Source of the DNA: JBDTSW01 sp963799815
GTDB taxonomy: Bacteria; Actinomycetota; Thermoleophilia; Solirubrobacterales; 70-9
Assembly: GCA_963799815.1 (NCBI GenBank)
Contig: CAWCYG010000004.1
Span: 372,001 to 436,000, forward strand
Reading direction: 5' to 3'
Length of the DNA stretch: 64,000 nt
Positions 54,528 to 61,981 of the stretch are shown one piece after another; positions within the stretch are counted from its first letter, which is position 1, and each line of letters starts with the position of its first letter. The notes beneath the pieces were generated by a model. It was not told the DNA's origin. It ran no database searches and worked only from the letters and a program-made list of their open reading frames with translations. The translations under genes and the position numbers were made by a program.

Positions 54528-55793
54528 TTGACCGGCGAGACACCTTGGCATGTAGAAGGTCGCTTCTTCACCAGCCCGTGGAACCACCAGGCCGAGGCGC
54601 GAGCTGGGCTTGAGTTCCCGGCCGGGGTCAAGTTCCACGACATCACCCTTCGCGATGGCGAGCAGCAGGCCGGCATCGCTTTTACCCCGGACGACAAGCT
54701 CGCGATCGCGAGGCGGCTGGCGGAGGCCGGCGTTGACCGGATCGAGGCTGGGATGCCGATCGTCTCGCCCCAGGACGAGGGCGCCGTCAAGGCCATCGTC
54801 GAGGCCGATCTCGGCCCGGAGATCTTCGCCTTCGCCCGGTGCATGGTCGACGACGTCGAGAAGGCGAAGGAGTGCGGGGTCGACGGTGTCGTAATCGAGA
54901 TCCCCTCGTCCGGCCACATCATCGAACGCGCGTACGGCTGGCCGCTCGAGCGGGCGATCGACCTCTCGATCGAGGCCACCCTGGCCGCCAAGGAAGCCGG
55001 GCTCTACACGGTCTTCTTCACGATCGACTCCTCGCGGGCGGAGTTCGACTGGTACCTCGACCTCGTCGAGCGCGTTGCCGCCGAGGGCCACATGGACGCG
55101 CTTGCGCTCGTCGATACCTTCGGCGGCGTCAACCCGCACGCGATCCCGGTCTGGGTCGAGAAGGTTCGGGAGCGCCTCCCCGACACGGCGCTGGAGGCGC
55201 ATTTCCACGATGACTTCGGCCTCGCGGTCGCGAACTCGATCGCGGCGATCTCCGCCGGCGTGGACATGGTCCACACCACCGTCACGGGTGTCGGCGAGCG
55301 TGCCGGCAACACCCCGATGGAGGACCTGGCGCTAGCGCTGACGATGCTCTACGACGTCCCCCATGGGCTCGACACGAAGAAGTTCTACGCGCTCTCGCGG
55401 CTGGTGCGAGAGCGCGCGGCGCACACGATCCCATCGAATCGCCCGGCGGTCGGCGACCGCCTCTTCGAGGTCGAGTCCGGGATCATCGTCGGCTGGTACC
55501 ACGAGTGCATCGATGAGTTCCCGACCGAGCTCTTCCCATACCACTGGGACGAGGTCGGCCAGCCCCCGGCCCGGGTGGTCAACGGCAAGGGGAGCGGCCT
55601 GCCATCGGTCATGGTCGCGCTCGAGGCGCTCGGGATCGAAGCCGACGAGGAACAGATGCGCGAGATGGTCGCGGCGATCAAGCAGCGTGCGCTGGAGACG
55701 AAGGCCCTGCTTCCGCTCGAGGAAGTCGCGCGCCTTGCCCACGAGGTGCTCGGGACCGAGCCCACCCCGGCGCTTGTCGGCGACCAGACCTGA
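54528..55793 (+). CDS. DRE-TIM metallolyase family acyltransferase (2-isopropylmalate/homocitrate synthase-like)
   Basis: 421 residues. The HDITLRDGEQQAGIAF signature with the metal/catalytic Asp, the metal motif HFHDDFGLAVANS and the substrate loop GVGERAGNTPMEDL are clear. A 35-residue N-terminal extension (WHVEGRFFTSPWNHQAEARA) is unlike LeuA. No LeuA dimer/regulatory domain is seen. It may condense acetyl-CoA with a 2-oxo acid or act as a lyase (HMG-CoA lyase shares the fold). TTG 54528 is preceded by GGGAGG. It ends before a strong hairpin. Confidence 0.82.
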   Translation: MTGETPWHVEGRFFTSPWNHQAEARAGLEFPAGVKFHDITLRDGEQQAGIAFTPDDKLAIARRLAEAGVDRIEAGMPIVSPQDEGAVKAIVEADLGPEIFAFARCMVDDVEKAKECGVDGVVIEIPSSGHIIERAYGWPLERAIDLSIEATLAAKEAGLYTVFFTIDSSRAEFDWYLDLVERVAAEGHMDALALVDTFGGVNPHAIPVWVEKVRERLPDTALEAHFHDDFGLAVANSIAAISAGVDMVHTTVTGVGERAGNTPMEDLALALTMLYDVPHGLDTKKFYALSRLVRERAAHTIPSNRPAVGDRLFEVESGIIVGWYHECIDEFPTELFPYHWDEVGQPPARVVNGKGSGLPSVMVALEALGIEADEEQMREMVAAIKQRALETKALLPLEEVARLAHEVLGTEPTPALVGDQT

Positions 55794-55837
55794 GCACGAC
55801 CGTGTGCACACGGGAGGCGGAGCCTCCTCTCTCAACC

Positions 55838-55871
55838 GGGTGGGCGGCACCTCCGTTGGTGCCGCCCACCC
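55838..55871 (+). terminator. Strong intrinsic-type hairpin after the DRE-TIM gene
   Basis: A 14-bp perfect stem (GGGTGGGCGGCACC / GGTGCCGCCCACCC) with loop TCCGTT, starting 45 nt after the stop. It is followed by ACCCCTTTG, a poor T-tract. Likely ends the accessory locus transcript. Confidence 0.65.
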
Positions 55872-55905
55872 ACCCCTTTGCCGCCGCCTCGCCCTGACCG
55901 CGCCT

Positions 55906-55911
55906 TAGGAT
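55906..55911 (+). promoter_or_regulatory. -10 element in front of the ilvC-like remnant
   Basis: TAGGAT, ending 8 nt before the ATG at 55920, in the leaderless arrangement used by intact genes here. Confidence 0.4.
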
Positions 55912-55919
55912 TCGCGCCG

Positions 55920-56006
55920 ATGATCTTCTACGAGAACGATGCAGACGTGTCCCCGCTCGAAGGCAAGACGGTCAAGATGATGGCCTGGCTCGGCGGTCAG
56001 AGCTGA
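55920..56006 (+). pseudogene. ilvC: Remnant of ketol-acid reductoisomerase N-terminus (28 codons)
   Basis: The 28-codon reading frame begins MIFYENDADVSPLEGKTVK, which matches the first residues of IlvC (family pattern M.. Y.DADLS.L.GK.V) just before the NADPH-binding GYGSQGHA motif. It then departs into MMAWLGGQS and stops. The following 56008 gene is unrelated. This looks like the 5' end of ilvC left by a deletion or insertion junction, with its promoter kept. A real ~330-residue enzyme is not encoded here. Confidence 0.6.
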
Positions 56007-56007
56007 C

Positions 56008-56451
56008 GTGGAGAAGGTCGGCCTCGCGGCTGTCGCGACGATCGCCGCCGGCGGTCTGATCGCGATCCAACCTCCCGTGGTGGCGCGTCTCGCGGACGCC
56101 ACTGGAACCCTGCCGGCGGCCGCCGTCAATTTCGTCGTCGGGGCCGCGATCCTCGTCGTCCTCGCCCTGGTCGTGGGGGACGGCCCCGGGTTCAGCGGCG
56201 TCCGGGACGTCTCCTGGTTCTATGTCGTCGGGGGCGGCGTCGTCGGCGCTCTCTATGTGACGACCGTCGTGCTGACGGTCGACGACCTCGGCGCGGCGGG
56301 CGTGGTCGCTGCGACGATCGCCGGCCAGCTGACGGTCTCGGTGATACTTGACCGGCTCGGCGTCCTCGGCCTCGAACAGGCGCCGATCACGCTCGAGCGC
56401 ATCCTCGGCGTCGGCCTGCTGCTGGTCGGCACGTACCTGATCGTGCGCTGA
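56008..56451 (+). CDS. DMT-superfamily small membrane protein (DUF606/YdcZ-like)
   Basis: 147 residues, about five hydrophobic helices, in the form of a half-size DMT transporter (GGLIAIQPPVVARLADATGT, WFYVVGGGVVGALYVT, LGVGLLLVGTYLI). Such proteins are thought to pair as dimers or with a second copy; only one is seen. GTG start, 1 nt after the ilvC remnant stop. Confidence 0.7.
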   Translation: MEKVGLAAVATIAAGGLIAIQPPVVARLADATGTLPAAAVNFVVGAAILVVLALVVGDGPGFSGVRDVSWFYVVGGGVVGALYVTTVVLTVDDLGAAGVVAATIAGQLTVSVILDRLGVLGLEQAPITLERILGVGLLLVGTYLIVR

Positions 56452-56456
56452 TCGCC

Positions 56457-57410
56457 CTAGGAGCTCGCCGCCCGGGCGCGCGCGACGAGGGCGAGCTGGT
56501 CGAAGATCAGGTTGGCCGCGAACAGGGCGGTGACCTGCGCCGGGTTGTCGTAGGGCGGGGAGACCTCGACCACGTCGAAGCCCTTGAACTCGATGCCGGC
56601 CAGGGCCCTCACGTACGAGAGCGCCTGATGGCTGGTCGGGCCGCCGACTTCAGGTGTGCCGGTCCCGGGGCAGAACGCGACGTCCACGAAGTCGACGTCG
56701 AACGTGAAGAAGGCAGGCTGGCCGTCGAGCCGCTTGCGAACCCGCTCGGCGAATGCCGGCGGGGGGATCTCCGCGAGCTCCAGCCAAGGGATCATGTCGA
56801 CACCGAGCTCGTCTGGGATCTCGATGTCCTGCTCGCCGTAAAGCGGGCCGTGCATGCCGGCCTGGATCACACGTCCGGGATCGATGATCCCCTCCTCGAT
56901 CGCCCGGCGGAACATCGTGCCGTGGCTGTAGGGCCGGCCGAAGTACTCGTCCCAGAGGTCCGTGTGCGAGTCGAAGTGGACGAGCCCGAGCGGCCCGTAA
57001 ACGCGGCTGACGGCGCGCAGCTCGGCTAGGGTCACCGAGTGGTCGCCCCCCATTCCGATCGGGACGACGCCCGCCTCGGCGATCGGGTGCACGAACTCCT
57101 CGATCCGCGCAAGCGTGTCCTCGATGTACCCCGGGACGGTGGGCGCGTCGCCGTAGTCGACGACGGAGAGCTCCCCGAAGACCTGCTCGCCGATCGCCGC
57201 GTTATAGGTGCGGATCATGCCCGAGGCCGAGCGAATCGCCTCCGGCCCGAAGCGGGCCCCGGGACGAAACGAGGCGCCACCGTCCCAGGGCATCCCGTGG
57301 ACGACACAGTCGACGGATTCCACAGTCGCGCGGTGCGGCAGACGGGCGTAGGTCCGCGGTCCGGTAAACCGCGGCGACTGCAGCGCGTCGGGCGGCTCGT
57401 AAAGCGTCAT
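56457..57410 (-). CDS. Agmatinase/guanidinobutyrase-family ureohydrolase
   Basis: 317 residues. Manganese-site motifs GMGGDHSVT, HFDSHTD and FDVDFVD are present, with PGTGTPEVGG as in agmatinase, guanidinobutyrase and guanidinopropionase. It should release urea from a guanidino compound; which one cannot be told. The ATG lies 6 nt after TAGAAT on the minus strand, so the mRNA is probably leaderless. Together with the AruI-like decarboxylase it hints at guanidino metabolism. Confidence 0.87.
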   Translation of the reverse strand: MTLYEPPDALQSPRFTGPRTYARLPHRATVESVDCVVHGMPWDGGASFRPGARFGPEAIRSASGMIRTYNAAIGEQVFGELSVVDYGDAPTVPGYIEDTLARIEEFVHPIAEAGVVPIGMGGDHSVTLAELRAVSRVYGPLGLVHFDSHTDLWDEYFGRPYSHGTMFRRAIEEGIIDPGRVIQAGMHGPLYGEQDIEIPDELGVDMIPWLELAEIPPPAFAERVRKRLDGQPAFFTFDVDFVDVAFCPGTGTPEVGGPTSHQALSYVRALAGIEFKGFDVVEVSPPYDNPAQVTALFAANLIFDQLALVARARAASS

Positions 57411-57416
57411 TAACCG

Positions 57417-57434
57417 ATTCTATTAGTACTGCTG
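57417..57434 (-). promoter_or_regulatory. -10 element and operator-like site of the ureohydrolase gene
   Basis: Minus-strand TAGAAT (57422-57417), 6 nt before the ATG. TAGTACTGCTG on the plus strand (57424-57434) matches TAGYNNNRCTA with one mismatch and lies immediately upstream of the -10. Confidence 0.45.
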
Positions 57435-57469
57435 CACTGAGGCAGGCCTGCGCACCTCCCACCGGGGTC

Positions 57470-58603
57470 TCAGGCGGCAGCCGCCACAGGCGCCGGCAGC
57501 GCCCGCTCGGGCGGCAGCGCCGCAAACCCCGGAGGTGCGATCGCGAGGTAGTGCCCGAAGGCCCAGTCGACGAACTCCTGCCGCTCCATCCCCCGCAGCA
57601 TCAGAGTGAGGAGCCGCGGCGGGATCCGCGGCACGAGCCGCTGCGCGCGCAGCATCGCCTCGAACTTCCAGCGGTGCGAGGCGGAGAACGCCGCGTAGCG
57701 CTCGAGCGCTACCTCTCGTGACTGCCCGCCGCTCAGGATCGCGCGCAGCTCGCGGCCACACGCGATCCCGAAGTAAAACGCAGTGCGGATGCCTTCGGCG
57801 GTCAGCGGCAGGCAGTGTCCGGCCGAGTCGCCGGCGAAGAAGACCCCGTCCTCCGCCGCCGGGCGCAGCCGGTGCGGGATCCAGTTGCCCTGGTAGCGGA
57901 CGGCCTCCCGCTCGAGGTCGGAGGCAAGCCGCACGGTTGGCTCCTTCACGTGATGCCGCGGGTCGAAGGATCCCACTCCCACGCGCGTTTCCTCCCCGGC
58001 GGGGAAGCTCCAGCCGTATCCGGCGGGCACGTAGGCGCGGTCGATCCAGACCTCGAGCTGATCGCCGGATCCCGATGGATGGACCTCGAGCCCGCGCGAG
58101 AGCGGAGCGTCCGGTGGCTGATAGCCGTCGCCCGCGGCGAGCAGCCGCCGCCAGCCGAGGGCGTCGACGATGAGCGGCGAGGTGAGGTCGCCGCGATCCG
58201 TGTGAACCCGGCTGCCGGTGCGTCCCTCCACCTTGGCCGTCTCGAACTCGGCGTCCCCCTGCTCCCAGAGCAGGCCGCAGAGCTCGGGGTAATCGAACGT
58301 CGAAAACGTCCAGGGCAGGCGCAGGCGCGCCGTCGTGTGCGGGGTGTGCACGACGAGGTCGCCAAAGGTCTGTCGCATCGAGCCCTCGAGGCCAAGCGCC
58401 CGGAGCCATTCTGTTGGCGCCGCGCATGCCGAGGTCTGACGCTCGCCGATCTCGTAGCGGTCGATCACGAGGACTCGTGCCCCCGAGCCCGTCAGCTCTC
58501 GGGCGACGGCGAGACCCGCAAAGCTCGCGCCGCAGACGAGGACGTCCACCTCGCCACCAAGTGGCGTTCGCTCGGCACCCCGCTTCGTGTCGCGCCGTGG
58601 CAT
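57470..58603 (-). CDS. FAD-dependent oxidoreductase, geranylgeranyl reductase family
   Basis: 377 residues from ATG 58603. FAD-binding start VDVLVCGASFAGLAVARELT, then a DRYEIGERQTSACAAP segment as in geranylgeranyl reductases, and the second FAD motif VFFAGDSAGHCLPLTAEGI. Reduces isoprenoid double bonds in quinone, lipid or carotenoid synthesis in relatives; the actual substrate here is unknown. A longer frame upstream to 58816 overlaps the divergent Bax gene and is a shadow. Confidence 0.83.
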   Translation of the reverse strand: MPRRDTKRGAERTPLGGEVDVLVCGASFAGLAVARELTGSGARVLVIDRYEIGERQTSACAAPTEWLRALGLEGSMRQTFGDLVVHTPHTTARLRLPWTFSTFDYPELCGLLWEQGDAEFETAKVEGRTGSRVHTDRGDLTSPLIVDALGWRRLLAAGDGYQPPDAPLSRGLEVHPSGSGDQLEVWIDRAYVPAGYGWSFPAGEETRVGVGSFDPRHHVKEPTVRLASDLEREAVRYQGNWIPHRLRPAAEDGVFFAGDSAGHCLPLTAEGIRTAFYFGIACGRELRAILSGGQSREVALERYAAFSASHRWKFEAMLRAQRLVPRIPPRLLTLMLRGMERQEFVDWAFGHYLAIAPPGFAALPPERALPAPVAAAA

Positions 58604-58617
58604 CCGGCGAGCGAGGG

Positions 58618-58623
58618 TACCGT
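58618..58623 (+). promoter_or_regulatory. -10 element of the Bax-inhibitor-like gene (leaderless)
   Basis: TACCGT, ending 8 nt before the ATG at 58632, in the 28-nt divergent gap. Confidence 0.35.
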
Positions 58624-58631
58624 TCGCTCGC

Positions 58632-59324
58632 ATGGAGTATGCAGCCCAGCCGCCCCTGACGATCCAGGCCGACGTCCAGGGCTTTCTCGTCAAGGTGTTC
58701 GGCTGGATGTTCGCCGGGCTCGCGATGACGGGCGCCGCCGCCGCGGTGATCGGGGCCAACGAGGAGCTCCTTCGCACGATCACGGAGAACCCCGTGATCT
58801 TCATCGGCCTGATCATCGTTCAGCTCGCCCTCGTGGTCACGATCTCCGCGGCGATCAACAAGCTCTCGCCGGGCCTGGCGCTGACGCTGTTCTTCGTCTA
58901 TGCGGCCTCGGTCGGTGTGACCTTCGCGTTCGTGTTCGAGCTCTACACGACCGAGTCGATCTTCACGACCTTCCTGATCACGTCGGCGATGTTCGGCGCC
59001 GTGGCCCTCTGGGGCTACCTGACGAAGCGCGACCTCTCGACGATGGGCACCGTCCTGATCATGGCCCTCGTTGGTCTGATCCTGGCCACGATCGTGAACA
59101 TCTTCGTTGCCTCCGAGGCCCTCTATTGGATCACCACATACGCGGGCGTCGTGATCTTCGCCGGCCTCACCGCCTACGACATGCAGAAGGTGAAGCAGTA
59201 CGGCCAGGCGGGGCTCGAGGGCGACGAGGAGTCGCGCGCCGCCATCCTCGGGGCCCTCGCCCTCTACCTCGACTTCATCAACCTCTTCCTCTTCCTGCTG
59301 CGGATATTCGGACGCTCCCGCTAG
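58632..59324 (+). CDS. Bax inhibitor-1 / YccA family membrane protein
   Basis: 230 residues with seven hydrophobic helices. Family features include the start FLVKVFGWMFAGLAMTGAAA, the middle YTTESIFTTFLITSAMFGA and the C-terminal GVVIFAGLTAYDMQK and ALYLDFINLFLFLLRIFG. Relatives are pH-sensitive calcium leak channels or FtsH interactors. Confidence 0.92.
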   Translation: MEYAAQPPLTIQADVQGFLVKVFGWMFAGLAMTGAAAAVIGANEELLRTITENPVIFIGLIIVQLALVVTISAAINKLSPGLALTLFFVYAASVGVTFAFVFELYTTESIFTTFLITSAMFGAVALWGYLTKRDLSTMGTVLIMALVGLILATIVNIFVASEALYWITTYAGVVIFAGLTAYDMQKVKQYGQAGLEGDEESRAAILGALALYLDFINLFLFLLRIFGRSR

Positions 59325-59400
59325 CCTGAACGCCTCGCTTTGAGGCCTCGCCGCCCGCGCATGAAAGTGAGCTGAGGCCTTTCTGCCAAACTGTTTCGCC

Positions 59401-60741
59401 GTGTCGACGCCTGATCTAACCGCTCCCGCAGCCCCAGAAGCGCCCGTAGCGCCGCCTCCGGCGACCACAAATGGTGGCGCGGCCGACCTCATGATCGAGG
59501 TCGACGGCAAGCTTCGTCCCAACTACGAAGCCACGATCAAGCCCTTCGACGAGGGCGACGTCGTCTCCGGGGAGGTCGTTCGGATCGACAAGGACGAGGT
59601 CCTGGTTGACATCGGCTACAAGTCGGAGGGGGTCATCCCCGCCAACGAGCTCTCGATCCGCCGCTCCGTTGACCCCGCCGACGAGGTCTCGCTGGGCGAG
59701 TCCGTCGACGCGCTGGTCCTCACCAAGGAAGATCAGGAGGGCCGCCTCGTCCTCTCAAAGAAGCGGGCGCGCTTCGAGAAGGCCTGGCGCAAGATCGAGG
59801 CCGCGGCCGAGTCCGGCGAACCGGTCGACGGCAACGTGATCGAAGTGGTCAAGGGTGGGCTCATCCTCGACCTCGGCGTCCGCGGCTTCCTGCCGGCGTC
59901 GCTGGTCGACATCCGCCGGGTCCACAACCTGGACGAGTTCAAGGGCCAGACCCTCGAGTGCAAGGTGATCGAGCTCAATCGCAGCCGTAACAACGTGGTG
60001 CTCTCGCGGCGCGCGGTCCTCGAGGAGGAGCGCAAGGAGGTCCGCGAGCAGATCCTGGGTCGCCTGCAGCCCGGCCAGATCGTCGAGGGCAAGATCTCCA
60101 ACATCGTCGACTTCGGTGCATTCGTCGATCTCGAGGGCATCGACGGCCTCATCCACATCTCCGAGCTCTCCTGGAGCCACGTGAATCATCCGTCCGAGGT
60201 CTTGACGATCGGCGAGACCGTGCGCGTCAAGGTCCTCGATATCGACCGCAGCCGCCAGCGGATCTCCCTCGGCTTGAAGCAGACTCAGGAGGACCCGTGG
60301 CAGAAGGTCCTGAACGAGTACCGGGTTGGCGCCGTGCTCGAGGGCAAGGTGACGAAGGTCGTCGCCTTCGGCGCGTTCGTCGAGATCGTGCCCGGGGTCG
60401 AGGGGCTCGTCCATATCTCCGAGCTCGCCGAGCATCACGTCGAGAGCCCTGGTGACGTCGTTACGCCCGGCCAGGAGGTTTGGGTGCGAATCCTGGAAAT
60501 CGACGAGGAGCGACGGCGCATCTCGCTCAGCGTGAAGCGCGCGGAGACGGGCGACATGCCGCTGCGCGATCTCATGCCTGCCGAGCTCACCGAGGCCGCG
60601 ACCACCAAGCCGGCACCCACCGATGACGTGCCGGATCTCGGCCTTTCCGAGGAAGTCTTCTCCGATGCCGCCCCCGCACCCGATGCGGCCGACGAGCCCG
60701 ACGGCGCTCCCGCCGAGTCGTCCGAGCCCGAGCAGGCGTGA
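59401..60741 (+). CDS. rpsA: 30S ribosomal protein S1
   Basis: 446 residues with four S1/OB repeats (about 45-115, 130-200, 215-290 and 300-375; for example GQIVEGKISNIVDFGAFVDL, then GIDGLIHISELSW and GVEGLVHISELA). The acidic C-terminal tail and Ala/Pro-rich N-terminus are typical of actinobacterial S1. GTG start; the stop overlaps coaE (GTGA), the usual rpsA-coaE order of Actinobacteria. Confidence 0.95.
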   Translation: MSTPDLTAPAAPEAPVAPPPATTNGGAADLMIEVDGKLRPNYEATIKPFDEGDVVSGEVVRIDKDEVLVDIGYKSEGVIPANELSIRRSVDPADEVSLGESVDALVLTKEDQEGRLVLSKKRARFEKAWRKIEAAAESGEPVDGNVIEVVKGGLILDLGVRGFLPASLVDIRRVHNLDEFKGQTLECKVIELNRSRNNVVLSRRAVLEEERKEVREQILGRLQPGQIVEGKISNIVDFGAFVDLEGIDGLIHISELSWSHVNHPSEVLTIGETVRVKVLDIDRSRQRISLGLKQTQEDPWQKVLNEYRVGAVLEGKVTKVVAFGAFVEIVPGVEGLVHISELAEHHVESPGDVVTPGQEVWVRILEIDEERRRISLSVKRAETGDMPLRDLMPAELTEAATTKPAPTDDVPDLGLSEEVFSDAAPAPDAADEPDGAPAESSEPEQA

Positions 60742-61913
60742 CCCAGCGGGCGGCCTCGCCGCCCGTGGCCTTCGTCGGACTGACCGGCGCCGTCGCGGCC
60801 GGGAAATCCGAGGCGTTGGCCGCCTTCGAGCGTTTGGGCGCGCAGACGCTCTCGAGTGACGCCGTCGTTCATGAGCTGCTCGCCTCCACCGAGGTGGCCG
60901 TCGCCCTTGCCGAGCGCTGGGGCGCCGACGCCGCCCCGGACGGTCGGGTCGATCGGGCCCGGGTGGGGGCGATCGTGTTCGAGCGACCGGATGAGCTCCG
61001 GTGGCTCGAGCGATACCTGCACCCGCTGGTGCGCGAGCGAGTTGCCGCCTGGCGGGCGTCCCTCCCGGGCGACGCGGGGCTCGCCGTGGTCGAGGTCCCG
61101 CTGCTCTTCGAGACGGGAATGGAATCGGCTTTCGACACCACGGTGTGCGTGGTGGCCGAGGATGATCTGCGGATGGCGCGGGCGGACGAGCGGGGCACGG
61201 ATTCCCTCGAGAAGCGCAGCGCTCGCCAGCTCTCACAGGCCGAGAAGGCCAGCCGGGCTGAGTTCGTGGTTGCAAACGACGGCTCTCGCGAAGAGCTCGA
61301 GGCCCATCTCGGGGAGTTGATTCCCAAGCTGCGCGCGACCGCGGAGCCCGTCGTGAGCCGGTCCGGAGCGTTCCTGGTGGGCGCCGTTCTGCTCGGCGCC
61401 GCGATCGCGTTTGCCGTCAGCCGCATCGATCTCGGGGAGGCGATCCGCGAGGTCACCCTGCCGTTGCGCCACGAGGACTCGATCCGCCAGCAGGCCGAGC
61501 GCTTCGATCTCGACCCCGCCTTGATCGCTGCCGTGATCTACGAGGAGTCGCGCTTTAGCGATCAGACCTCGCACGCGGGGGCCCGAGGCCTGATGCAGAT
61601 CACCCCGGATACCGCCGACACGATCGAGCGGCTCAGTGGGGGCGAGACCTTCATCTACGAGGACCTCGCGGACTCGGACCTCAACATTCGCTACGGCACC
61701 TACTACCTGAACTACCTGCTCGACCTCTATGGGGGGAACGTCGTAGCTGCGCTCGCTGCGTACAACGCGGGGCCGACGAACGTGAGCGCCTGGGGTGGGG
61801 CAGAGCTCGAGATCGACGAGATCGAGTTCGCCGAGACTCGCACATACGTCCAGGACGTCCTCGAGCGCCGGGATCAGTACCGCGAGAACTACGCCAAGGA
61901 TTTGGGCCTCTAG
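60738..61913 (+). CDS. coaE: Dephospho-CoA kinase fused to a membrane-anchored lytic transglycosylase (SLT) domain
   Basis: 391 residues in one open frame. About 1-205 is CoaE (P-loop GLTGAVAAGKSEAL, LSSDAVVHELL, EVPLLFETGME, final step of CoA synthesis). A membrane helix (about 212-230, AFLVGAVLLGAAIAFAV) follows, and about 240-391 is an SLT domain with catalytic Glu in AAVIYEESRFSDQTS, the ARGLMQITPDTA motif and ALAAYNAGPTNV. No internal start is needed, but a GTG AGC at the junction (near 61353) could be the start of a separate SLT gene if an indel has joined two genes. With the helix orientation given, CoaE would be cytoplasmic and SLT outside. Confidence 0.8.
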   Translation: MTQRAASPPVAFVGLTGAVAAGKSEALAAFERLGAQTLSSDAVVHELLASTEVAVALAERWGADAAPDGRVDRARVGAIVFERPDELRWLERYLHPLVRERVAAWRASLPGDAGLAVVEVPLLFETGMESAFDTTVCVVAEDDLRMARADERGTDSLEKRSARQLSQAEKASRAEFVVANDGSREELEAHLGELIPKLRATAEPVVSRSGAFLVGAVLLGAAIAFAVSRIDLGEAIREVTLPLRHEDSIRQQAERFDLDPALIAAVIYEESRFSDQTSHAGARGLMQITPDTADTIERLSGGETFIYEDLADSDLNIRYGTYYLNYLLDLYGGNVVAALAAYNAGPTNVSAWGGAELEIDEIEFAETRTYVQDVLERRDQYRENYAKDLGL

Positions 61914-61981
61914 CCGCAGGGCGGGCGCTGCCGGGACGCCTGTTTGCACAGCCGCCACTCGCGGTTCGTCAGGATCTCGGC

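Larger units (their letters stand above)
30074..57434. other. Accessory catabolic and transport locus with duplicated modules
   Basis: Groups the genes from ABC binding protein 1 to the ureohydrolase. It is set apart from the housekeeping flanks by paralogue pairs, AT-richer promoter gaps and a shared operator-like dyad. No integrase, transposase, tRNA or flanking direct repeat was seen, so mobility is not shown. Boundaries are by content: the oxidoreductase at 28994-29947 on the left and the geranylgeranyl-reductase-like gene on the right could be in or out. Confidence 0.6.

Noticed and set aside
30000..57500. Integrated mobile element or genomic island with integrase/att sites
   Set aside because: No recombinase, transposase, tRNA or flanking direct repeat was seen; the accessory nature rests on content and duplication only.
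57423..59522. A 699-codon minus-strand frame
   Set aside because: Out of frame with the flavoprotein and antisense to the Bax-like gene and rpsA start; no motif.
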